Part shown: positions 26,180 through 37,210 of the stretch, in pieces
Position numbering within the stretch: position 1 is the stretch's first letter
Layout: every line of letters begins with the position of its first letter
Source: Flavobacterium ovatum
Lineage (GTDB): Bacteria; Bacteroidota; Bacteroidia; Flavobacteriales; Flavobacteriaceae
NCBI RefSeq assembly: GCF_040703125.1
Contig: NZ_CP160035.1
Location: 2,259,001 to 2,323,000 of the forward strand
Length of the DNA stretch: 64,000 bases
Reading direction: 5' to 3'
Position numbers and translations under genes: made by a program
The notes under the pieces: model-generated
Seen by the model: only the letters and a program-made list of their open reading frames with translations
What the model was told of the DNA's origin: nothing
The model's database searches: none

Positions 26180-26880
26180 TAAAAATTAAATATAAAAGTT
26201 TATTGGGGATTCTACTTTCTTCTGTTTTACTAGTAAACTGCAGTAGTGGTGGTGGTGACGATGAAGTAGTAGTCCCAAAAATTCCTGAGGCATCCCTACT
26301 TATTGAGCCAGTAAAAGATAAAGAATGCAACTCTGGCACTGTAGTTTCAGATACTGAAACCAAAGTAACATTTAAATGGAATGCTTCTAAAAACACAGAT
26401 AATTACACCTTGGTTTTAAAAAATTTACAAACCAACACCACTAAGAATGTAGATGTAAGTGGTACATCAAAAGAAGAGGTCCTATTAAGAGGTGTTCCTT
26501 ATTCATGGTCTATTATTTCGAAATCAAATACCGATAAAACAACAGCAACGAGTACGGTTTGGAAATTTTACAATGCAGGTATTGCAGTTACCAATTATGC
26601 GCCATATCCAGCCGAGGCGGTAACTCCATTACAGGGAGCTCTGAGTTCAAGCACAACTACCTTAAAATGGAATGGTGGCGATATTAATAATGACATAGAA
26701 TCATATGATGTGTATATTGGAACTATAAATCCGCCTACGGTTTTACATTCGAATACGACCAGCACGAGTATTGAAAATGTTGCTCTAAGTTCGAAAACAG
26801 TTTATTACTGGAAAGTTGTTACTAAGGATAAATTTGGTAACCGTTCTTATTCCCCAGTTTTTGATTTTAGAACACAATAG
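26176..26880 (+). CDS. Surface lipoprotein with two fibronectin type III-like domains
   Basis: A 234-residue lipoprotein (lipobox LLVNC, Cys16) followed by a SSGGGDDE stretch. Acidic residues directly after the lipid anchor are the lipoprotein surface-export signal described in Bacteroidota, so surface exposure is likely. Two beta-sandwich domains follow: about 35-130 (KVTFKWNASKNTDNYTLVLKNL) and 140-234 (TTLKWNGGDINNDIESYDVYIGT ... YYWKVVTKDKFGNRSYSPVFDFRTQ). The start overlaps the stop of the beta-helix gene (ATGA), so the pair is translationally coupled. It may bind glycan or anchor the secreted beta-helix protein. No enzymatic signature was seen. Confidence 0.85.
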   Translation: MIKIKYKSLLGILLSSVLLVNCSSGGGDDEVVVPKIPEASLLIEPVKDKECNSGTVVSDTETKVTFKWNASKNTDNYTLVLKNLQTNTTKNVDVSGTSKEEVLLRGVPYSWSIISKSNTDKTTATSTVWKFYNAGIAVTNYAPYPAEAVTPLQGALSSSTTTLKWNGGDINNDIESYDVYIGTINPPTVLHSNTTSTSIENVALSSKTVYYWKVVTKDKFGNRSYSPVFDFRTQ

Positions 26881-26904
26881 TCAAAATTTGAATATATAAA
26901 AAAT

Positions 26905-26946
26905 GACGATTTCACTAAAATGCAGATAGTGAATCGTCGTTTTTTA
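26905..26946 (+). terminator. Intrinsic terminator after the beta-helix operon
   Basis: GACGATTTCACT (26905-26916) pairs, with one bulged T, with AGTGAATCGTC (26928-26938); GTTTTTT follows. Confidence 0.85.
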
Positions 26947-27089
26947 ATAAATAACTTACTGTTTATTGTGAGTGAATTTTAGAGATATCTTTCCAGTGAA
27001 AACTGTAATAAAAAAGCAAGATGTTAAGTAATAATTGTTGAACCTTTCGATTACTTGTTAAGGAAAAAACAGCAGTAATTAATAAAAAC

Positions 27090-27261
27090 TGTATTCCAAC
27101 TAGACATTACCTGAACAAAGGGATGCAATAGTGTTTTTGTCATTTTGTAAGTTAACAATACAGGATAATACTTTAATAGTTGTAATAATAGCGGTTGCTG
27201 ACAAGGATATTGATTGAGAAGTTAATTTCTATCTAAAAGCACAAAAAAACAAGAAATTTAA
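27090..27261 (+). repeat. Duplicated regulatory segment, copy B
   Basis: The diverged counterpart of 22886-23056 (see copy A), here 150 bases upstream of the sulfatase gene. The 530-base gap between 26881 and 27410 also holds the preceding terminator, a short dyad and a terminator-like hairpin, but no gene. Confidence 0.75.
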
Positions 27262-27289
27262 ACATTTGTAGTACTTATAAAACCATTTG

Positions 27290-27306
27290 GAACGACTTTA
27301 TCGTTC
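27290..27306. promoter_or_regulatory. Short perfect dyad, possible operator
   Basis: GAACGA (27290-27295), five bases, then TCGTTC (27301-27306). It lies between copy B and the hairpin before the sulfatase gene. Its function is unproven; dyads this short can occur by chance. Confidence 0.35.
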
Positions 27307-27353
27307 TTTAATAACAATCTTTGCAATGTTAGTTTTAGTTAGTTTGTTTATTA

Positions 27354-27395
27354 TAATACTCGTCCTCCCATAAAGGACGAGTATTACTTTTTTTA
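27354..27395 (+). terminator. Terminator-like hairpin 16 bases before a sulfatase start codon
   Basis: TAATACTCGTCCT (27354-27366) pairs perfectly over 13 bp with AGGACGAGTATTA (27374-27386) around a 7-base loop, and CTTTTTTT follows. It has all the features of an intrinsic terminator but lies in the leader of the gene starting at 27411. It could attenuate that gene, end a short leader RNA, or insulate the operon. Confidence 0.75.
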
Positions 27396-27410
27396 ATTAA
27401 AAACGAAATC

Positions 27411-28925
27411 ATGAGATTCAGCTATTTTACTTTATTTGCAGTGTTATTTTTTATGAAGCCAAATTCTACAATTGGTCAAAAGATAACTTCTAAGAAACCC
27501 AATATCGTTTTTATTTTTACAGACGATCAAACCTATTCTTCAATTCACGCACTTGGGAATAAAGAAATCCAAACTCCTAATATGGATGCTTTGGTTCAAA
27601 ACGGAACCACCTTTACACATGCTTATAATATGGGTTCCTGGAGTGGTGCCATCTGTGTTGCTTCAAGAGCAATGTTGATTTCGGGTCGTTCGGTTTGGAA
27701 AGCAAATGAATATATCGAAAAAAATAAAAAAGCAGATACAGCTCCTGAAACTTGGGGGAAACTGATGCAGAAACAAGGATATGAAACCTACTTGACAGGA
27801 AAGTGGCATGTTGATGTTCCTGTTGGAAAAGTATTTACACACACCAAAGATGTTCGTGGCGGAATGCCAGCAGATGCTTGGGAACATGGGAAAATGGTTC
27901 GTCAATTTGATTCGATTTCCAAAATACCTGGAGCCAATCCTAGAGCGTTGATGCCTAACGGGTACAGCCGTCCAGAGAGCGAAAACGACCATTCGTGGTT
28001 GCCTTACGATACTTCAAAAGGAGGACATTGGAAGGGTGGAACGCACTGGAGTGTTGTTTTAAAAGACGATGCGATTGCATTTATTGATCAAGCAAAAACC
28101 AAAAAAGATCCTTTCTTTATGTATTTGGCATTTAGCGCACCGCACGATCCACGCCAAGCACCAAAAGAATACCAAGAAAAATATCCATTAAGCAAATTAA
28201 CGATTCCGAAAAGTTATTTACCAGAATATCCTTTTAAAGATGCAATTGGTAATGGACCTAGTTTAAGAGACGAAGCATTAGCCCCTTTTCCAAGAACCGA
28301 ATTTGCAATCAAAACACATATGCAAGAGTATTATGCAAGCATTACTTATGCCGATGAGCAAATAGGTCTTATTCTTGATGCCTTGAAAAAATCGGGTAAA
28401 ATGGACAATACCTATATCATTTTTACTGCTGATCATGGTTTGGCAATGGGACGCCACGGTTTAATTGGGAAACAGAGTTTGTTTGATCATAGTATCCGAG
28501 CTCCTTTTGTAGTAGTGGGGCCAAACATTCCTAAAAATAAAAGAATAGACGAAGATATTTACCTTCAAGATGCCATGGCAACGTCATTGGAATTGGCTGG
28601 AGCGGTAAAACCAAGTTATATTGATTTTCATAGTTTCTTAGATTTGGCAACTGGTAAAACCAAAAAAAGTCATTACAAAGAAATTTACGGAGCTTATCTC
28701 GATTTGCAACGTATGATTCGAAAAGACGGTTATAAATTATTGGTCTATCCAAAAATCAGTAAAGTATTGTTGTTCGATTTGAACAAAGACCCAGAAGAAA
28801 TGACTGATATTGCAGGTCTTCCTGCAAATAAAAGTAAAGTGAAAGCATTGTTCCAAGATTTACTCAAAGTTCAAAAAGAAATGGAAGATCCTTTGGATAT
28901 TTCACCAATTTATAAAACATTATAA
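27411..28925 (+). CDS. Secreted S1-family sulfatase (CVASR motif)
   Basis: A 504-residue protein with signal peptide ending STIGQ. It starts KKPNIVFIFTDDQTYSSIHALG (metal-binding Asp pair). The formylglycine motif is CVASR with Cys82, a CxAxR variant, followed by AMLISGR. Other family residues: TGKWHVDVP around 127, APHDPRQAP around 240, and FTADHGLAMGRHGLIGK around 340. The QYEDP-like ending SKVLLFDLNKDPEEMTDIAGLP is the typical C-terminal subdomain. It is the first gene of a three-gene unit with a LacZ-like GH2 and a second sulfatase. Its position on the sugar and the S1 subfamily cannot be read by eye. Confidence 0.93.
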   Translation: MRFSYFTLFAVLFFMKPNSTIGQKITSKKPNIVFIFTDDQTYSSIHALGNKEIQTPNMDALVQNGTTFTHAYNMGSWSGAICVASRAMLISGRSVWKANEYIEKNKKADTAPETWGKLMQKQGYETYLTGKWHVDVPVGKVFTHTKDVRGGMPADAWEHGKMVRQFDSISKIPGANPRALMPNGYSRPESENDHSWLPYDTSKGGHWKGGTHWSVVLKDDAIAFIDQAKTKKDPFFMYLAFSAPHDPRQAPKEYQEKYPLSKLTIPKSYLPEYPFKDAIGNGPSLRDEALAPFPRTEFAIKTHMQEYYASITYADEQIGLILDALKKSGKMDNTYIIFTADHGLAMGRHGLIGKQSLFDHSIRAPFVVVGPNIPKNKRIDEDIYLQDAMATSLELAGAVKPSYIDFHSFLDLATGKTKKSHYKEIYGAYLDLQRMIRKDGYKLLVYPKISKVLLFDLNKDPEEMTDIAGLPANKSKVKALFQDLLKVQKEMEDPLDISPIYKTL

Positions 28926-32162
<3,237 letters not shown>

Positions 32163-32168
32163 AAAATT

Positions 32169-33572
32169 ATGTCAAAATCACATTTTCTAGTTGCCTCTTT
32201 ATTTGCATGCAGTGCTGTTTTTACAGTCAATATGTATGCGCAGAAACAAAGCAATCAAAAGCCAAATATCATTGTTGTTTTAACAGATGATCAAGGTTGG
32301 GCTGATGTTGGTTTCAATGGAGCCACAGATATTCCAACACCCAATTTGGATCGAATAGCCAAAGAAGGAGTGATTTTTTCTAATGGTTATGTGTCGCATC
32401 CGTATTGTAGTCCTTCCCGTGCGGGATTAATTACAGGGCGTTATCAAGCTCGTTTTGGTCACGATTGTAACATTGCCGAAGATGGGTTGAACAACCCAAC
32501 AGTTGGGACACCACTGTCTGAAAAGATGATTCCCGAAGCTTTAAAGGCACAAGGATATAGAACGAGTGCCATCGGAAAATGGCATTTAGGCGATCATCCT
32601 TCCCTTTATCCAAACAACCAAGGCTTTGATTACTGGTTTGGTTTTCCTGGAGGAGCAATGAATTATTGGGGAGAAGCCAAAAACGAAATTCAAACGATTT
32701 ATCGCAATGGTGTAAAAGTTCCTGAAGATGAATTGACCTATTTGACAGATGACTTTACAGATGAAACCATCAAATTCATCAATCAAAAAGACAAAAAGCC
32801 ATTCTTTATTTATTTGGCTTACAATGCACCGCACGCACCAGATCATGCGACAAAACAGTATTTAGAAAATACCAAACATATTGAGTACGGTGGTCGCAGC
32901 GTGTATGCAGCCATGGTAAACGGAGTAGATAACGGAGTTCGTAGAATTGATTCGACCTTGATTGCCAATAAGATGAAAGACAATACGATCATCGTGTTTT
33001 TAAGTGATAATGGCGGTAGAGCCGAGTTGGCAGACAACCGACCAAATCGTGGTCACAAAGGAATGTTGTTTGAGGGTGGAATTAAAGTACCATTTTTCAT
33101 CACTTGGCCAAATGGTTTGAAAGCCAACCAAAAATATGAAAACGTAGTCTCGTCTTTGGATTTGTTTCCAACCTTTTTAGACGCTGCCGGTGCTGATTAT
33201 AAGAAAGAAAAACAATTGGACGGAACAAGTTTATTGCCTTACATCACAGGAAAAAATAACGGTAAACCAAATGATTTACTTTTCTGGCGTTCGGTTGGTG
33301 GTTTTGAATATGCTGTTCGAAAAGGAGATTACAAATTGTATAAAAGTGCATACAAAAACAAAACCTTACTTTTTGATTTGAAAAAAGATGCTCTAGAACG
33401 TTACGATATCGCAGACAAAAATCCCGCTATCATTGCACAATTAGAAAAAGAGTACACAGCATGGGACGCCAAGAACATGGCACCAGGTTGGGTAGATCCA
33501 CATGCAGAACACGTAATCAAGGAAGAAAAAGAGTTACAAGCAACACGCCAAAAATCGCTTAGAAAAAAATAG
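32169..33572 (+). CDS. Secreted S1-family sulfatase (CSPSR motif)
   Basis: A 467-residue protein with signal peptide ending MYAQ. It contains KPNIIVVLTDDQGWADVGFNG, the canonical formylglycine motif CSPSR (Cys80) followed by AGLITGRYQARFGHD, IGKWHLGDHP near 136, YLAYNAPHAPDHA near 220 and FLSDNGGRAELADNRPNRGHKG near 280. This set is very like N-acetylgalactosamine/galactose-6-sulfatase type S1 enzymes; the positional specificity is an inference. It closes the three-gene unit that starts at 27411. The gene is followed by a stretch of repeat-like DNA and a terminator. Confidence 0.94.
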   Translation: MSKSHFLVASLFACSAVFTVNMYAQKQSNQKPNIIVVLTDDQGWADVGFNGATDIPTPNLDRIAKEGVIFSNGYVSHPYCSPSRAGLITGRYQARFGHDCNIAEDGLNNPTVGTPLSEKMIPEALKAQGYRTSAIGKWHLGDHPSLYPNNQGFDYWFGFPGGAMNYWGEAKNEIQTIYRNGVKVPEDELTYLTDDFTDETIKFINQKDKKPFFIYLAYNAPHAPDHATKQYLENTKHIEYGGRSVYAAMVNGVDNGVRRIDSTLIANKMKDNTIIVFLSDNGGRAELADNRPNRGHKGMLFEGGIKVPFFITWPNGLKANQKYENVVSSLDLFPTFLDAAGADYKKEKQLDGTSLLPYITGKNNGKPNDLLFWRSVGGFEYAVRKGDYKLYKSAYKNKTLLFDLKKDALERYDIADKNPAIIAQLEKEYTAWDAKNMAPGWVDPHAEHVIKEEKELQATRQKSLRKK

Positions 33573-33574
33573 TA

Positions 33575-33690
33575 TTGGAGCTAGGAGCAGAACAGCTGTT
33601 TTCAATTCTCGCCTCGTCCTGCTGTTCATTAAATCTCTTGTATTGGCAGTAGCCATACAAGAGGATATCATTACCATCAGGGCTATAAAG
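33575..33690. repeat. Probable interspersed flavobacterial intergenic repeat
   Basis: A non-coding stretch containing CCTGCTGTTCATTAA, a hairpin CTCTTGTAT (33635-33643) / ATACAAGAG (33655-33663), then GATATCATTACCATCAGGGCT. From memory this layout (CTGCTGTTC ... hairpin ... GATATC..TACCATCAGGGCT) is a common interspersed repeat in Flavobacterium-type genomes. It has no T-run and no ORF. Confidence 0.5.
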
Positions 33691-33731
33691 GACATATATT
33701 TTTCATAATAATATTCTCAAAAGAGACGTAT

Positions 33732-33774
33732 AAAATAGCGAAGGTTTTTATTAAAAATCTTCGCTATTTTTTTT
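33732..33774 (+). terminator. Intrinsic terminator after sulfatase-GH2-sulfatase unit
   Basis: AAAATAGCGAAG (33732-33743) pairs perfectly with CTTCGCTATTTT (33759-33770), followed by four more T residues. Confidence 0.9.
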
Positions 33775-33811
33775 ACTCAAAAAAGAATTAGACTACTTAT
33801 TCCAAATTAGT

Positions 33812-33842
33812 TTTGCACGTAATACGCTTAAATTTAATTTAC
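33812..33842 (+). promoter_or_regulatory. Bacteroidota-type promoter of the GH43 gene
   Basis: TTTG (33812-33815), 19 bases, then TAATTTAC (33835-33842), six of eight positions of TAnnTTTG. The start codon lies 20 bases further on. The spacer contains CACGTAATAC, also found at 23361. Confidence 0.5.
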
Positions 33843-33862
33843 TAATCAACCAACATATCTAT

Positions 33863-35269
33863 ATGTTACATTCTGAATATCAAATTTTTCGATCTAAAAA
33901 ATTGCTTTTATCCACTATTATCAATGGCTTGGTAATTTGCCTTTCGATTACTGCTTCTGCTCAAAATAACCCAAAAACAGCAATTAATTCAAAAGCGATC
34001 AAAGTAGATGTCATTGCACCGGAGCACGGAATGGCAGATCCTCATGCGTGGGTACAAAATGATTCTGTGTATGTGATTTGCGGTCACGATGAATCTTGGG
34101 AAGGGAAAGGTTCTTTTCGAATGGATCGTTGGGAAGTTTGGTCTACTGGTGATTTGGTCAACTGGAAAAAGCAACGTGAAATTTTACCTTCGCAAACCTA
34201 TATTGGCAATCAACCCAATTGTTGGGCAGGTGATGTTACCGAAAGGGACGGGAAATACTATTGGTTTTTTTCGAATAGAAATACAGATACTGGAGTCATG
34301 GTTGCCAATAGCATTACTGGCGAATACAAAGATTTATTAGGAAAACCATTGTTGCCAAAAGGTATTGTACCGGTGCACCCTTATGATCCTGAGATTTATA
34401 TTGAAGATGATGTTTATACCATTTGTTTTGGATCAGGAACCTACTATATGGCGACGCTATCCAAAGACATGAAATCCTTGACCACAGAACCCAAAGCGAT
34501 TTTGGTGAAGGATGCAAAGGGAAATAGAATGAGCACAGACGATAAATCTACTTTATTCAAACGAAATGGGTGGTATTATTTGGTGTACGGAAGCAGATAT
34601 GCCATGTCTCGTAATTTATATGGTCCTTACGATTTTAAAGGTGCTTTCTTAGAAGGTGGACATACTAGTTTTTTTGATTGGAAAGGACAAAAATATGTGC
34701 TGCAAGAAAATCATGATATCAGTGCTTTTTACCGTGGCGCTAGTTTAAAACCGGTAAACTTTAATGCAGACGAAACCATCATTGTCCCAAAAGACGATAG
34801 AATGTATCCTTCACCAGGAAGACCATTTGAGTTCAAAAACAGTACGATGGGTTGGGCTGCTGTTAATGGAACCACCACCGCTTTCAAAGATGGTAAGTTA
34901 ATAGGAACTCTTTCTTCCAAAAATGCAACCATTCAAAGTGCACCTTGGCTTTATACCAGTTCTAAAAATTGTTCAAAAATAACAATCAATATTAAAAACA
35001 ATAGCAGTGCTACAGCACTAAAACTAGCTGTTTTTTCTCGTGATGAGAAAGAAAATAATTTTTGGGCAAATGGAACAGGACAAGTTGATTGGAAAAAGCA
35101 ACAATGGGTAGAGATTCCGATATCGAAAAATGATTCCAAATTTAAAAGTTACACCATTAATCTGTCACAATTTCAAAATGTAAAAAATCGCTTGATGCAA
35201 ATTGCATTGCAACCAACTGTAAATGCAACTTCTGGAAATTGGGAAATCGAGGATGTTATGATTGATTAG
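33863..35269 (+). CDS. Secreted GH43-family glycoside hydrolase with C-terminal beta-sandwich
   Basis: A 468-residue protein; the hydrophobic signal segment (about 13-33, ending SASAQ) follows a longer than usual N-terminal stretch, so a later start is possible. The five-bladed propeller spans about residues 45-310 with a plausible GH43 triad: Asp59 in ADPHAWV as base, Asp175 in HPYDPEIYIEDD as pKa modulator and Glu264 in LEGGHTSFF as acid. Blade strands such as KYYWFFSNRNT and GWYYLVYGSRY fit. The last about 130 residues (SKNCSKITINIKNNSSATALKLAVF ... NWEIEDVMID) form a carbohydrate-binding-like beta-sandwich. GH43 enzymes cleave arabinosides, xylosides or galactosides; here a galactan side chain is likeliest. 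Confidence 0.85.
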   Translation: MLHSEYQIFRSKKLLLSTIINGLVICLSITASAQNNPKTAINSKAIKVDVIAPEHGMADPHAWVQNDSVYVICGHDESWEGKGSFRMDRWEVWSTGDLVNWKKQREILPSQTYIGNQPNCWAGDVTERDGKYYWFFSNRNTDTGVMVANSITGEYKDLLGKPLLPKGIVPVHPYDPEIYIEDDVYTICFGSGTYYMATLSKDMKSLTTEPKAILVKDAKGNRMSTDDKSTLFKRNGWYYLVYGSRYAMSRNLYGPYDFKGAFLEGGHTSFFDWKGQKYVLQENHDISAFYRGASLKPVNFNADETIIVPKDDRMYPSPGRPFEFKNSTMGWAAVNGTTTAFKDGKLIGTLSSKNATIQSAPWLYTSSKNCSKITINIKNNSSATALKLAVFSRDEKENNFWANGTGQVDWKKQQWVEIPISKNDSKFKSYTINLSQFQNVKNRLMQIALQPTVNATSGNWEIEDVMID

Positions 35270-35341
35270 ATGTATGCAAAAGAATTTTTCATGCTTCAGT
35301 TAATGAATGCAATAATAGGTAAACGTAAAAATAAATAACAG

Positions 35342-36766
35342 ATGAAATCTAGTAGCAAACAAAATTACTTTTTATATTTTGTATTATTCTTGTGCAACCA
35401 TGCCATGGTTGTAAATGCGCAAGTCAAACTGCCCAACCTTTTTGGGAGCCATATGGTGTTGCAAAGGGAACAGCAAAATCTTGTTTGGGGTACCGCTTCG
35501 AATGGTGAAAAAATCACTCTTACGATTGCTGGTCAAAAGCACGAAACGACTGCAGACAAAAAAGGAGATTGGAAAATAAAACTGAATCCAATGCAAGCGG
35601 GTGGCCCTCATACTATGATTATCGAAGGGAAAAACAAAATAGTTTTTGACGATATTTTGATTGGTGAAGTATGGATTTGCACCGGACAATCCAACATGGC
35701 CATGACACTTGATGGTGGTCCAGGACAACATTTGGAAGGAAGCAATGATGCTATTTTGAACAGTACCAATCCAAACTTGCGTTTTTTTACGGTTGGCAAT
35801 TCCGTTAGTGATACGCCAATGGATAATTGTAAAGGAAATTGGGAACTTTCACAACCCAAAACAGCAGCAGAGTTTAGTGCCGTTGGTTATTATTTTGGGC
35901 AACGATTACAGCAGTTTTTGAATATTCCCATTGGTTTAATTTCCAGTAATGTTGGCGGTACACCCGGACAAGCATGGACACCCAAAGAAATTATAACTTC
36001 CGATTTTCCGGAATTTAAGAAAGATTGGACCGAAAAACAAACCACACAATCAGCTAGTGCTTTGTACAACGGTATGATTCATCCCTTAATTCCATTCACG
36101 ATCAAAGGGGCTATTTGGTACCAAGGTGAAGGAAATAAATCAGACCCAGAACAGTATTCAAGATTATTTCCAGCGATGATAAAAAGTTGGAGAGACAACT
36201 GGAAACAGGGAGATTTTCCGTTTTATTTTGTACAATTAGCTCCTTATGGAAATCAAGGCGAAAACTGGGTAAAATTACAACAAGCGCAACTCAAAACGAT
36301 GTTGACTATTCCAAATACTGGAATGACGGTAATTAATGATGTTGGAGATGCAACGCGTATTCATCCGCCACGAAAAAAAGAGGTAGGACAACGTCTAGCC
36401 TTATGGGCACTGGCAAAAACCTATGTTGTGGAAGGAATTTTACACTCCGGACCTATTTACAAATCCATGACTATTGAAGGGAACAAAGCCCAAATTTCAT
36501 TTGACAATGCGCCGTCTGGAATTACTAGTTTAGGAAAACCCCTTAAATATTTCGAAATAGCGGGTAGTGATCACATTTTTAAACCTGCCCAAGCCAAAAT
36601 TACCAAAGCCGGTAAAATTCTAGAAGTGTGGAACGACAAAATTAGTCAGCCCGTCTCTGTTCGCTACGCTTGGGAAAGTTATGTTGAAGGATGTTTGTTT
36701 AATACAGCATCACTTCCGGCTTCTGCTTTTTGTACTGATGATTGGGACACTATTTTTAAGAAATAA
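35342..36766 (+). CDS. Sialate O-acetylesterase-like (SASA) secreted carbohydrate esterase, copy 1
   Basis: A 474-residue protein with signal peptide ending VNAQ. It starts VKLPNLFGSHMVLQREQQNLVWG, the standard opening of SASA-domain esterases. An Ig-like domain comes next, then the SGNH/SASA core with GQSNMAMTL (nucleophile Ser117), GAIWYQGEGNKSD near 260, and a DVGDATRIHPPRKKEVGQRLALWAL segment near 335-360 that provides the Asp/His pair. Such enzymes remove O-acetyl groups from sugars in PULs. The paralogue at 37211 has the same beginning. A sulfatase relic lies between the two copies, pointing to past rearrangement. Confidence 0.9.
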   Translation: MKSSSKQNYFLYFVLFLCNHAMVVNAQVKLPNLFGSHMVLQREQQNLVWGTASNGEKITLTIAGQKHETTADKKGDWKIKLNPMQAGGPHTMIIEGKNKIVFDDILIGEVWICTGQSNMAMTLDGGPGQHLEGSNDAILNSTNPNLRFFTVGNSVSDTPMDNCKGNWELSQPKTAAEFSAVGYYFGQRLQQFLNIPIGLISSNVGGTPGQAWTPKEIITSDFPEFKKDWTEKQTTQSASALYNGMIHPLIPFTIKGAIWYQGEGNKSDPEQYSRLFPAMIKSWRDNWKQGDFPFYFVQLAPYGNQGENWVKLQQAQLKTMLTIPNTGMTVINDVGDATRIHPPRKKEVGQRLALWALAKTYVVEGILHSGPIYKSMTIEGNKAQISFDNAPSGITSLGKPLKYFEIAGSDHIFKPAQAKITKAGKILEVWNDKISQPVSVRYAWESYVEGCLFNTASLPASAFCTDDWDTIFKK

Positions 36767-36799
36767 AAACATAAATAGCTATTAATAAACCACATAAAC

Positions 36800-37196
36800 A
36801 TGAATTCTTTACAATTGTTAACCGTTCTGTTTTTAGGTTCTGTATTAATGCCTAATACGGTATTATGTCAAAATCAAAAACACCGACGGAATCGATGCCT
36901 CAGCTAATTTCACCTCGGCTAAGAAAGAAGTGATTGATGATCGAATTACTTATTTTACAAGTGCCAATCAAAGCTGGATGACTGCGGTAACCCAACGTTA
37001 TAAATTGGTAGTTTCAGACAAAGACAAACCTTGGCTGATTGATTTAGAAAAAAATCCAAATGAAAATATCAATTTCTATACGGATCCTGCATACAAAAAA
37101 ACGGCTGAGAAATTGCAAACCGAGTTGTTGAAACAAGCCAAGCAATACAATGACCCCGCATTTTCTATTCACAAAAAGAATTTTATTCTTCAATAA
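36800..37196 (+). pseudogene. Sulfatase remnant: signal peptide plus C-terminal end, catalytic core lost
   Basis: ATG 36800 opens a perfectly good signal peptide (MNSLQLLTVLFLGSVLMPN) that stops after 35 codons in a shifted frame. From about 36880 a different frame gives TDGIDASANFTSAKKEV and then RYKLVVSDKDKPWLIDLEKNPNENINFYTDP. This is the usual C-terminal subdomain of S1 sulfatases (compare SKVLLFDLNKDPEEMTDIAGLP at the end of the intact enzyme at 27411). The whole alkaline-phosphatase-like core, about 350 residues with the CxPSR site, is missing. A large internal deletion plus frameshift is the simplest explanation. The C-terminal open frame at 36930-37196 has no real start of its own. 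Confidence 0.85.
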
Positions 37197-37210
37197 TTAT
37201 TTTTAGTACT

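Noticed and set aside
36930..37196. 88-residue ORF as an independent gene
   Set aside because: It matches only the C-terminal end of sulfatases and belongs to the relic that begins at 36800.
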